Shown: positions 46,685-57,432 of the stretch, in pieces
Position numbering within the stretch: position 1 is the first letter of the stretch
Layout of the letters: each line of letters starts with the position of its first letter
NCBI GenBank assembly: GCA_029891385.1
Contig: CM057235.1
Coordinates: 22,003,120 to 22,067,119 of the forward strand
Source of the DNA: Erythroxylum novogranatense
Taxonomy: Eukaryota > Streptophyta > Magnoliopsida > Malpighiales > Erythroxylaceae
Reading direction: 5' to 3'
Length of the DNA stretch: 64,000 nt
Translations under genes and position numbers: made by a program
Notes under the pieces: generated by a model
What the model was told of the DNA's origin: nothing
Database searches by the model: none
The model's input: the letters and a program-made list of their open reading frames with translations, nothing else

Positions 46685-46945
46685 GGAATTAAGGTATTCT
46701 AGATCTGATTTCGATTGAATTTTCATGCTTTGGACATCATATGAGGGCGATACATAAGGTTTTCATGTCTCGGGTCTGATTTTCAGTATTCGGAATTGCG
46801 TGATAATCAATCAAAAAAGGAATTGAGACATTCTGAAGCCATTTTTGAGTGAATTTTTATACAATGAACTTGCCATAAGGGAGATACATGAGATTGTCGT
46901 GTCTCAGGAGGTCGATTCGATATCCGGTGATGCACGATAGTCACT
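46685..46945 (+). repeat. Two diverged tandem copies, period ~134 bp
   Basis: Units start AAGGAATT(A/G)AG at about 46685 and 46817, and share ATTCT, GAATTTT(C/T)AT, a GAGATACAT(A/G)AG-like block, TGTCTC(G/A)GG and TTCG...TCGGnATTG. Noncoding. Confidence 0.65.
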
Positions 46946-47740
46946 CTACTGAGATTTTTCTTTTATGAAAGTCTCGAATGAAATTTTCGAAGAATGTCTT
47001 CAACACGTGTATGTGGTAATGAGACTATGCATTCAAATTTTTGCACTTATTGATATTGCAGTATCACATACGGTATGCCCATAAAGAATGTGAGGATAAC
47101 ATAAAGATGTATCCCGTATGTTTGCATACTTTTTGAGTGCTGATGAGAATGTAGTCACCAAAGTGACCTTTCAAGTTAGTATTTTGAATTGTTCTGCTTG
47201 CATATTGGGGGATGTCTCTGATTTTATGTTTGGTTATTCTGCCCAAAGGTGTTGGCCTTACATAACATTTTGAGATTTGCATAAAGGAATTAGATAGAGG
47301 AAAGCTATTGTTCAAGTGATCTATTCACCTAAAGTTGGTAGTGTCATAGAATTGATGGTTTGTACTCCAATCGCTTTTATGTGTGGAAGTTGAATTGCAT
47401 ATATTATTTATTCAACCCAAAGGTGTTTCATAATTTGTGTGATCGGATTTTCAAGAAAGATACTATTTAATGGCTTTAGTATCGCTGTTGTCCTATATTT
47501 GTGCTTATTTAAAGATTATCATCTTGAAGTCATCTTTTCAGTTAACAAAATCAGTGTCACCATTGAAACCCTATTGGTTTCAATTTAAAGAATTGGACAG
47601 AGGATGTTTTGAAAGTTGTGGAGATAGTTGTGGTTGATATGGCCATATAAATGGGTAAGCCATCTTCTCCCACAAATACGAACTCAAGAGTTCATAAAGC
47701 AGCCTATGAAGCCTAGGATCAGTCTAACAGATTATATCTG

Positions 47741-47956
47741 ATGACCATTAAGAAATCTAATCCTTACCATCTGCAAAGTGGACTTCCGGACACAGACATA
47801 GCGAAGGAATTTCTTGATAATGTCTCCCAAAGGTACACAGTCTCATCTGGTGTTGATACAAGTGCCTTGATGAAAGTATTATTCTCCATGAAGTATATAG
47901 AAAAAAGGGGAGTAATGGAGTACATATCGAGAATAATTCATTTTCACAGTAGGTGA
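47741..47956 (+). pseudogene. Copia C Gag fragment
   Basis: 71 residues. LPDTDIAKEFLDNVSQRY followed by ALMKVLFSMKYIEKRGVMEYISRI matches the central UBN2-type region of plant copia Gag. The N-terminus and the zinc knuckle are not in frame; stops follow at once. Further gag-derived text can be traced to about 48100. Confidence 0.65.
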
Positions 47957-49437
47957 AGATATTGAGACTTCAATGCTTTGGTATCCCATTGTGTTGCTAA
48001 GGTGGAGAAACTTAAGTTTTGCAACTCCTATAGTCCTCGAAGCGGCTTAAGGGAAAACAAAGATGAAGCCCACTAAGTTCAAAGGTAGAAAGTTTAAATC
48101 TTTTCCACATGCTGACATTGGTTAAACGAGTTCTAGTAAAGGTTCCTAGGACATAAAGAAACCAGTAGTATAAGGTTTAAAGGAAAGACTGTGATCATCA
48201 GGTTATTCTTTGGCTTGACAATTATGAATCTAATTTACGATAGTTGCATTAAGTATAGGTGGCTATTTAAACATCTTATCAAGGTGCTTCCACAATGCAG
48301 TAGTTCATATCCAGGATAAAGTCAAATAAAGGGAAGGAGGAACTGATGGTTCACAGCAATAAAGAGGTGGAAGTAATATCTATAGGGGTGTATGTACTAA
48401 ACTTTATAGTAAGGTTCATTTGGTTTTTACATGACACATTTTATATGTGATCTTTTGATCAAATAAGGACACCGAAGGTTGATGTTTTGCATTTACTACT
48501 TCTGTTGTACAGTTGTTGTTTAATGCAAAACATAAAGATGCAACCTTCTTTGTAACATCCCATCACCGATGGGAAGGTTATTTTGGTAAACTGGGACGGG
48601 TTAGGATTTTCATTTGCATATTACTGAATTGAGCATGCATTTGGCCTCTAATTATAGAGGAATGAGTTATTTCTGCACATGCACATATGTGTACATGCAT
48701 TTCTGACATTCTTGGCATTTAATTGTGAAAATGATATGATTAGTGAATTTTTGAGTTATGGAATATTTGGGTTTGAATGGTTGAATTGGAACTATTTTAG
48801 AGTGATCGTCAGTCGATAGTGAACCTTAGAGAATTCTTTCTGGAAATTTTAGGAGTAAATGTCCGGACCGAAGATTTTCCAAGTAACAGACTGATTGACT
48901 TTATAGTACTGGCACAACTGTCCAATGGTAATGGGAAAAATAGATACTTGATTTTAGAAATGAAAATGTGGAACCATTGGAATTTGGGGATGATTAGACT
49001 AGAAGTTTTTTTGAAAAGAGAAAGAGTCTTTAAATAGCCTTAAGTTTTAAATCAACCTTTAATGCCTTGATTTTTGACTTTTACCTTTGAGAATTTCTGA
49101 AATCCTCTTTGTTCTCTTCTTTCTCTTGGTGATCTTCAATCCTTGCCTTTCTTCTTGTTTGCTCCTTTCTTATTGCTAAGATCAACTGTAAGCCTTGAAA
49201 AGATGAAGTTTTGTGTGGCTTTGGGAGAGAACCGTGAGTGTTAGGGCTTGGAGAAGAAAATTTCGGAAGATTTAAAGATTTGAGGCTTGATTGGTAAGTA
49301 AATTGGTTTAATGTTGTTTTATTGTTGTTGAAATGCATTTATGGTGTTTATTGTGTAAGATTGGGGTAGTTGAGAGTGAGTTATGGTTGTTTTTAGAGAG
49401 AAATAGGGTATAAATCTATCGGAGAAGAAGGTCGGAA

Positions 49438-49672
49438 GCCCACACGTCGCGACCTGCGCGAGAGCCTCGCCGCGACGAATAAACATTCATTCATCGCGGT
49501 GAGCGTGTAGGAGGTCGCCGCGGTGAGCTCTAAACATTTGACACCGCGACGAGCTCGCGTTGACGTCGCGGCGAGCCCCAAAGAGATTGTTCGCCACGGC
49601 GAGCGTCTCTTCACGCCGCGGAGCGACTCCAGGACGCTGCGCCGAGAGTTCTGAGGCCGCGGCCAGGACCAG
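49438..49672. repeat. GC-rich inverted-repeat island of S5
   Basis: Repeated CGCGGCGAGC/GTCGCGGCGAG/GCCGCGGTGAGC words in both directions, in strong contrast to the AT-rich surroundings. It lies inside predicted intron 1. Confidence 0.75.
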
Positions 49673-50845
49673 TTTTTTGAATTAGTTTATTTTAGTTTTT
49701 GGGGCATAACTAATAGTGTAGACCTCCAATTGAGATGAGTCTTGATTCGTTATAAACTAGAGAAAGAGGTCTACAATTGAGATGAAGAATGAAAGTTTGA
49801 ATTTTATTAGTAAGATCCCAAATATTGAAGGAAAGTTGAGTAAGGTTTCCTATTTCAACCTAAGGATAGTTTCTTGAAAATTGGGGTATGATTGTGAGAT
49901 TCCCGAATGTAAATTCAATGCTATTGGAGTCTTCAATAGGTGAATTTGATCTAGTTCAAGTTGAAATTGGTTTTGAGGTTTTCTTGAGATGAGTTTAGTG
50001 TATATGATTTGGCCAAAGAAACTGAATAGTAGAAATGAAACTTGTGGAGTTCCAGGTCAGTATATTGAAATTGAATGAGTCATTTCTGATGAAATGGGTG
50101 AAAGGTTAGATTTTAACAAAAGATAGTGAAATTGGGGTTATAGCGCCGGAAAGTCATGAACATGCATTGTACATCTTTTAATAAAGACATGTGCATCGTT
50201 GAATGGTTCTGATTATGCATTTATTAATGGGAAACTATTTGACTGTTATAGAGGCACCGTTGGATCGTCATTCCACAGATATTGCTGGGACTTCCAGGTA
50301 GTAGCTCAGAAGTTACAGGTGAGTAACCTAGTTAGTTCCTCAATATTTGATTGTTAAATGCTCTGTAAACTATCTGCGAAGGTGAATTGTATAATCATGT
50401 GAATGATTAGGATCGATATGTCTGCTTTTGATAAATCGGATTTGACTGCTACGTGATTCTGATGAACTTTGATAAATGGGTTTTAATGGCAATGTGACTG
50501 TGAATTAATGGGCATTTTGCATCTCATACATAAATGCATGAACAGATAATGATAGTTGTGACTGAGTGCATCGATCTCAAACGAGCCTCGAGCTCGAAGG
50601 GAGTTAGTGCATACCCAGAGGGCTCTCCTACTCTCTAGACACGTCTACTGAATACTTTTCACTGCTTAAACGCTCGGTCACAACACTGTAATAAAATAGA
50701 AAAGAGTCACATATGCATTACATACACATTGTGATAACTGATTTACGAAATTTCTGAATATACTGTTATGAGAATCAGTAAATTGCTTTATGATGATCTG
50801 ACTGTGTTATGGTGATAATCTGTACATTTTGGCATAATGCATGAA

Positions 50846-50898
50846 TTGAGTGAACCATCGATGATGGTTTCTCATTGAGTTCGCAAACTCACCCAAAA
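50846..50898 (+). other. Double-hairpin module before the last acceptor of S5
   Basis: AACCATC-GAT-GATGGTT followed by GAGTT-CGCA-AACTC, enclosed by TTGAGTGA and TCACCCAA arms. The same module is found at 20496-20545, 27256-27310 and 37786-37840 on the other strand, always in the same place relative to LTR transcription. Confidence 0.7.
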
Positions 50899-51372
50899 TT
50901 GCATCTATTTTCCAGGATCGATATATTAGACTCCTAGCTCCAGAGATAGACTTTTCCTGCCGTGTGAGCGCGTTGGCAAGAGAAGTGATGGCACACAGGT
51001 CGGTCAGCTAGGATTGATTTTAGGGATGACTTAGTTTAGACTTTTGTATCAGTTTCCTTTTGGAGTAATGTAATTAGACAGTGGAAAACTTATAGACTTG
51101 TAGATAATTTTGTTTGATGATATGAAATGAGAAAGTATCTTGGTTTTAAAATATAGTGATTTTTATATTGCGGCTTTTATTATATTGATGCCATGAGAGT
51201 ACTGTAGTGACTGACTGCTCGTAGCTCTCCCTTATTGCGGGATATGCGTCGGAATGACCCACGGGGGTTCCGGTGCATACCCTACGATAAGGGGGCGCTA
51301 CATTCTTGTCATTTGGTTTGTATAGAATATGTTTTACCTCGAATAGATATATACTTCTATGTGTCTTGCTAA

Positions 51373-52980
51373 ACAAGTCATGAAGGACCTGAAGAATGAG
51401 AAGTCATACATGGCGTGGCATAAAAGTTTAAGCCACATTTTCAGAGCTAGGGATGAGAGATTGATCAAGAAAAGCATTTCTCAATTCTAAATTAAGATGA
51501 TCTAGAAACATGTGCAGACGATTGCAGGGGTAAGTTGACTAATAAGGACACTAAGGTCAACTCATACTTCTAACTTGTTAAGTCTGATACATAAAGATTT
51601 CGATAGACCTCATACAATTACATTGTGCAATTCTGAAAGTATTCTGACATTTCTTAATAATTATTCCCATCAAAGTCATGTGTTCTTGCTTAAAGACTGA
51701 AGGTTGAGAACCAATTAGAAAAATTCATCAAGATAGTCATATTTGACCGTGGAGGAGAATATCACGGCGAACATGATGTTTCAGGAGTTTAAAAAGTCCG
51801 TTTGCCAGATATATGGAGTCAGTTGGAATAGTGACTTAATTCACTATGCCGAATAGTTCTAAGCAAAATGGTGTGTTGCCGAAAGGCATAATTGCACCCT
51901 AAAGGATTTAAATAAGTCAATGCAGAGCATAACTGATCTACCTAATTATCTAAAAGTTGAAAACTTAGCCTTACGCACATTTTTGTAAAGGGCTGCCCTA
52001 CTGAGGTAGGATAATCCTTATAAAGAAAGATTTCATGCTCATTCCCTTCATTTCTATTTTAGTAAAATATCTCAACCACTTTAGGACTACAGATTTTACT
52101 GTAGAGAAGAAGGGACCAGAATAGTGGAATCACAAATAACTAAGTTATTGGAATATCATGTCTATGATGATGGTGGGCCTTTTGACCCTTCGAACGATAG
52201 CAGGGCGGATACTATAGTTATCATGTACCCACTACTTATATAGTTAGATATGGTGGATCTAGATCTTTGTACCGTATCTATACAGGAATAGGAACTCACA
52301 CCTATACACACAGAGGTTCCTAGGGGGTACAAGATCTAATACAGTTAAGTAAATTCACTAGATTAAGACGACCTATTATCCCATCTGATTACATAGTCTG
52401 TTAGGTGTACTGGACTATGTTATTAGACATATTACAGATCCAGATACTTTTATAGAAGCTGTTTCTGGACCCAATGCAGATGTATGGTGGGATGTGATGA
52501 GTGATGAGATGCAAGCCATGAAGCGTAGTAAGGTCTAGGAGCTAGTTGATTTGCATCAGGAACTGCAAACTCGTCAATTGTAAATAAAGTTTTAGACCTA
52601 AAGGATTTCAGGATAAAGTTCCATGATTTATGGGCTCGCTCAATTACCTAAAGGTTCACTCAGGAAAAAAGGTTGACTTTATGTTACCTTTTCTCTCATA
52701 TCCTCGTATGATACATTTTGAGTGATAAAAGCAATTGTAGCTTATGATGATATAGAGTTACATCAGATGGTTGTCAAAACCGCCTTCCTGAATAAAGACC
52801 TTTATGAAGTGGTCTACATGGTACAATCTGTAGGGTCCCAGGATCTAGAAAGTACTGACATGTTTTGCGAGTTATGCAGATCAACATATGGTTTACAATA
52901 AACCTCCTGAAAGTGATACCTTACATTTGATGAGGTTATGACCTCTTCTGGCTTCTTGGAAAATAAAGCCAAAAAGATGC
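51373..52980 (+). pseudogene. Copia C integrase and 5' reverse-transcriptase remnant
   Basis: Many stops and frameshifts. A DRGGEYHGE motif (about 51748-51775) and, in another frame, a stretch corresponding to the integrase SKQNGVAERHN segment (about 51858-51893) are readable. Downstream text to 52980 aligns in outline with the linker and first part of a copia reverse transcriptase. Confidence 0.6.
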
Positions 52981-53277
52981 ATGTACTATGAGGGCAAGGG
53001 GAGCAAAATTATCTTCCTATTACTGCATGTGGATGATATATTGCTCACATTAAGTCACTTGACCATGTTGTATAAGGATAAGCAACTTTTGGTCAAGAAC
53101 CTTGACATAAAGGGCCTTAATATAGCATCTTCTGTCCTAGGTATTCGGATTCACCAGGACATATCTCAACACTCATCAGATCTCTCAAAGAATGCATACA
53201 TTGAGTATGTGTTACAAATGTTTAATACGGTTGACAGTAAACATGTCTTAACACCTGTCTCTTACAGTGAGAGATAA
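52981..53277 (+). pseudogene. Copia C reverse transcriptase, palm fragment
   Basis: 98 open residues with IFLLLHVDDILLT, the YVDDIL-type catalytic motif (His in place of Tyr), then KQLLVKNLDIKGLNIASSVLGIRIHQD and LSKNAYIEYVLQMF, the usual order in copia reverse transcriptases. The frame closes after LTPVS. Confidence 0.85.
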
Positions 53278-53980
53278 TCTTTGGTATAGTACCCAAAGAA
53301 TAAAGTGAAGAGAGAGATTATGAGGAATGTTTTGTATTCTAGTACGGTGGATAGCTGATGTATGCTCGGCTATGTACTAGATAGAACATTGCATTCACTG
53401 TTTGACTGTTTGGTCAATATCTGGTTAATCCAGTTACAGACTTTTGGAATGCAGTTTAGTAAGCGTTGAGATACTTAAAGGAATCAAGGATTATATGTTG
53501 ATATATAGAAAAGCCAACAGACTAAACCTCATAGGGAATTCAGATTAAGATTTAGCTATGTGTCTAGATGATCGAAAGTCAACTTAAGGTTACAGTTCAA
53601 GTTTGCAAATGGTACAATGTCGTAGAAGTGTGTCAAAGAGACACTGTAACTTCCTCCATTATGCATGCAGAGTGCACGCTAAGGGGCTGTTTCGCAGACG
53701 GTTTAACTCAGAAATTTGATTTCTGAGTGGTATGTGATCCATTCAGTAGCTATACCCATTTGGTTTTATTGTGGTATTCTTCTTACAGTGTTGTTTAATA
53801 ACAACGAAGAATATCATAGGGTCATAGCATTTAAAGATCAATTATTTGGTCATAAAGGTGTTGATACAAAAAGGTGACATTAAGGTTTGGAGCATTTAAG
53901 GACTGAGGAACTGTGAGACGATCCTTTAACTAAAGGACTTCACCCACTTGTGTTTGTGATACAAGTATACAGTATGGATG
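53278..53980 (+). pseudogene. Copia C RNase H remnant
   Basis: Degenerate, with frameshifts: a MYARLCT-like start, the D/E/D blocks in altered form and the ending close to KLRTEELxDDPLTKGL (about 53890-53940) can be traced. It directly follows the reverse transcriptase fragment and precedes the repeat-rich 3' untranslated region. Confidence 0.6.
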
Positions 53981-54741
53981 TTTTGACGTCCTTAGACACT
54001 GTTAGTTAAGGGAATCGTTATGTTTGCTCCATGTACATTTGTACATTTTAAAGTATTATGATAGTATGATAATTTATTGATAAAGATGATCATCGTTTAT
54101 CCTCAATATTACGTGTTATCATACATTGTCATAATATGTATGAAAGTCTTAAGATTTGTGTTGATCTTAAGCATTTGAAGGTCATTGGGCATATATACAA
54201 ATTGACCTTGTGCCTATGTCATTTAGATACATACAGTTTAGCATAGATGTTTATAAAGTTTGATATGACATAGGGGGATATAAGTTTTTAATCCTATAAA
54301 GATTCTCTAATGCAGTTTAGCATTCAGTTGAAAAACATAAAGGTTTTTTATAATGTTTTTTAGCATTCGATGGGAGAAAACATGATTTTTCTAATGCAGT
54401 TTAGCATATGCGATTTAGCATAAAGTTGGAGAAATTAAGACTTACAAATGAAGATGATACAATTTAGATCATAAAGGTATCATCGTAGTTTGTCACACTC
54501 CATTTTCCCATTCGTGTTAGTGAGGTATTAAGTATTCGTGATTGTATTAGAACTGTGTCGCACATGACACATGTATCTGATACTTTTCGGTATCGAAAGC
54601 CTTGCGGGACAAAATGATAGACTTTCATTATCTTTAGATCAAATATTTTGGTTTTAAAACTTAGTTGACTAATACAGTAGCGTGACTTAACCGAGTTTTT
54701 AAACTGTTTTTAAACTAGAGTCAACTCCAATTAATGCTTGT

Positions 54742-54753
54742 CCAAAGGGGAGA
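54742..54753 (+). promoter_or_regulatory. Polypurine tract of copia C
   Basis: CCAAAGGGGAGATTGTTAG: purine run followed by the TG start of the 3' LTR. Confidence 0.85.
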
Positions 54754-54754
54754 T

Positions 54755-55350
54755 TGTTAGATATTTTTGTCCATAGGAACAATGTTGTCTATATGTCATA
54801 AAGTTAGACAACATTAATTGCATTTTTTATTTTTTTAATAAATTATCAGTCAAGTTGAGCCATTTGATCCAGATAAAGATAATAAAGTGACCCAATAAAT
54901 GATCTAGATTAATGGGTCGAAGTTCAACTGAAAAATGGGTCCTAATTAATGTGGACCAGGTCTATATCAACCTTGTGATGGAGAAGCCTAATATGGAAGC
55001 TATATAAAGGTTAAGGTCTCCTGCAGTTGCTCATATCAATCAAAAACATAAGGAATCCCTGACCCGTTAGGGGAACTTTCGTATTGAGAAAATTGTAGAA
55101 AGACCTAGCTCATGAGTCGAGGAGCACTTTCCACTAAAGGTCCTGAGAGATTCGGAAACGTTTGGAGCTCGGAATCAGAGATAAAACCGAAATCCAGGTA
55201 TTCCGTATTACCTTCATTTTTTATCCTTTCATGTAGATCTGGGATACGTAATAAAGCTTATACTACGTACAACAACTTCATCCTATCCTTTGTGGATATA
55301 TTACCTATAAGCACCATCTAAAGTATGAGTGCATGTGAGAGGTTCGTATC
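54755..55350 (+). repeat. 3' LTR of copia C
   Basis: Starts TGTTAGATATTTTTGTCC after the PPT; has a TATA-like GCTATATAAAGG (about 55000). The right end is not marked by a clear CA or target-site duplication; 55350 is approximate. Confidence 0.6.
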
Positions 55351-55502
55351 ACAGTCCCATACTATATTTTTCCAGCTTACTCTATTTCTTGTCTCCCTTT
55401 ATTAGAAAATAATGTGTGCTTTTGTTTTGAATGTCTTAAAGCCCATTGCAATCCACTGCACATCATCTTGTTCAGTAATCTGACAAGTTGGCATGTTTCC
55501 CA

Positions 55503-56183
55503 TCAAATGTCTACATTTCTACTACTGTGATAGGGATAGTGCCATTGATTATTTCTTATTAAACTACTAACCTCAGGATATGATCTCACCACTAGCTTTA
55601 GGATATGCATCTCCTCAACTTTGTATAGAGCCGCTTTTGAATGCCAATTATCAAACCAGAACATTGTATTTTCCCCATTTCCAATCTTGTGTACTATCAA
55701 ACTCTGCATCCACTGTCTTGTCTTTAAGATTTGCTTGAAGTGCCATGTCATATTCTGCTTCATTTCCAGTTTCCATATGTTGCTCTTTTTTATGTATATA
55801 TGATGAAGCCACTACACCCATAGATCTTCCTTCTTGCTGCATAATCTCCACACATTCTTGCCTTGGCTTCCTTTATTTGGTAATTTTGTTGATCGTAGTC
55901 TCGAGCTCCCTTGTTCTTTTGGTTTGCACATTGTGTTCCACCACTTTTGCCTTTTTGCTTCCATTTCCTAATCCCCGACATAAAGTTTCTCAATTTTTTA
56001 TGTATCTCCTTCAACACACTTCTTAGTAGTGATATGTATCTTATCTAGTAGCTTACCGGGTTGCTCAGTATTGTCTTTACCAATTGTAGTCTTCCCTGAT
56101 AACTTAGACTTGTTACACCAATGGTTTATTCTACCATCAAAGGAATCCAGGGCTGGTCCTGACGTTTTATAAGACATGGGCAA
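55503..56183 (-). pseudogene. LINE (non-LTR retrotransposon) reverse transcriptase C-terminal fragment
   Basis: Minus-strand pieces in different frames line up with the part of plant L1-type LINE ORF2 that follows the polymerase. FDGRINHWCNKSK..LSGK (56160-56080) corresponds to the RIxxWxxKxLSxAGR block; VLKEIHKKLRNFMSGIRKW (56015-55955) follows; and HKIGNGENTMFWFDNWHSKAALYK (55690-55620) is the GNGxxTxFWFDNW motif of the zf-RVT region. Frameshifts separate them, so it is a dead, 5'-truncated fragment. No poly(A) tail was identified. Confidence 0.75.
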
Positions 56184-57432
56184 ATAAAAAGTTCATATTT
56201 TGTTTTTTTTTTCTTTCTTTATGATAATTAAGAGTAGGTTCTTATAAAGAACAAAAAAGGTAAAATAGAGGCCCTTTTATTGCTATTTATGAAGATCAAG
56301 GATTTCATAAAGAACAAAATGAAATAAAATAAGGTCCTTTTTTTGCCTATTTTATTCTTCATGAAACTAGCCCTAGGCAGTTACCCTGTCTGTCGTTGCT
56401 CAAGGCCAGGTATGAAGGAATTCATCCACGGTTAACAAAATATATTTTTATTAATAACAACAATTAAATTGTCAAAGGATAAGAAGTCAAATACAAATGA
56501 AGACAATGTGATCCAGACAAGCAAATAAAATCACTCATGTATCAAGAACCAAGATTGTGTTATCAATGAAGAAATATTAAACAAAGCATTGATTAAGTGA
56601 AAGAAAAAAAGGCAAGGAGCCAAATCAAGAAGATTATGGATGAGCCGACAGTTAAATGGCATCAAGAGCATTGTAACTTTTTATAACCTTACGTTGATTA
56701 TTCAATCAACTTAGGGACTCAATTGTATATGAACATTACATATTTTAAAGAATTATTATTTGAATTTTCAAGAGGAATATTGTGGTCAGGTTTGAAGAAA
56801 AACTTGTTGAATATTTTCTGAGATTTTTTAATATGTTTAAATGTGTTTAAGTTTTATTAAAAAACTGAGGCTTACACTCTGGAAAACGTTAGAGAATTTG
56901 AATTTTTTAATATATTTTCTACAACGCTATACCATTGTTATTTCTAAAATTTTAAATGTAACAATTTTTATTTTAAAAAAATTCAATTTCCATTCAATCC
57001 AAACGCAGTAACTCTCAACCTAATATTATTAGAATCTAGCTGTTCTTACCCCATCACCAGAAAATCGATGCTTTGCAACCATAGAACAGAAGATCGACAC
57101 TTACACGCGAAAACCCCCAAAAAAACAGAGACAAATTGCAAGTTAAATGCAAGCTCACGATCACCATCCTTTTTTGACATCACGAAGATATCAAGTTAGG
57201 GATTGGATGGCAAAGAAGTAAGCAGGACCATTCTCTCTTTCTTGGCCAGCACCAATAAAATCAGTTTGGCGAAACGATCACTTCCTGGTTCATTCTTCTC
57301 ACATTTCTTTGCACCAAGAACTACGATTTCCTAGGCCATATATTGTTCACCGTGATCGTGAACCAAAATTTTTCCGTGAGATTTATGCCAACCAACTGAA
57401 TAATACGATGCTCTAACGCATAAAACAAATAT
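56184..57432. other. Intergenic, downstream of VPS11
   Basis: AT-rich, no open frame of interest. It should include the 3' untranslated region of VPS11 next to 57433; I could not choose a poly(A) signal. A duplicated AAAGAACAAAA..AAAATA(G/A)...CCTTTT segment occurs near 56247 and 56307. Confidence 0.5.

Larger units (their letters stand above)
49294..50915 (+). other. Predicted two-intron leader of S5
   Basis: Donor 1 GATTG|GTAAGT (intron start 49294), acceptor 1 TGACTGTTATAG|AGGC (end 50251), mini-exon 50252-50318 (67 nt), donor 2 TTACAG|GTGAGTAACC (start 50319), double hairpin 50846-50898 and acceptor 2 CTATTTTCCAG|G (end 50915). Intron 2 is 597 nt. The edges and size of the mini-exon match the 20072 element. 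Confidence 0.55.
48551..51302 (+). mobile_element. Solo LTR S5 (2752 bp), TSD TTCTT
   Basis: Begins TGTAACATCCCATC and ends GGGGGCGCTACA; TTCTT flanks both sides (48546-48550 and 51303-51307). It interrupts copia C between its gag and integrase remnants. The plus orientation fits a TATA-like TTTAAATAG (49029-49037), predicted exon/intron layout and the double hairpin near its end. Its start matches the reverse complement of the 20072 element's LTR end, so they belong to related families; S4 is a shortened relative. Confidence 0.9.
46275..55350 (+). mobile_element. Copia element C (plus strand), heavily decayed, 5' LTR missing
   Basis: A GC-rich leader (46275-46540), a diverged tandem repeat (46685-46945), a gag fragment (47741-47956), interruption by solo LTR S5 (48551-51302), then integrase, reverse transcriptase and RNase H remnants (51373-53980), a PPT CCAAAGGGGAGA (54742-54753) and a 3' LTR from 54755. 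No PBS or 5' LTR is seen; the left edge abuts copia B directly. The 3' end is placed only approximately. Confidence 0.7.
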
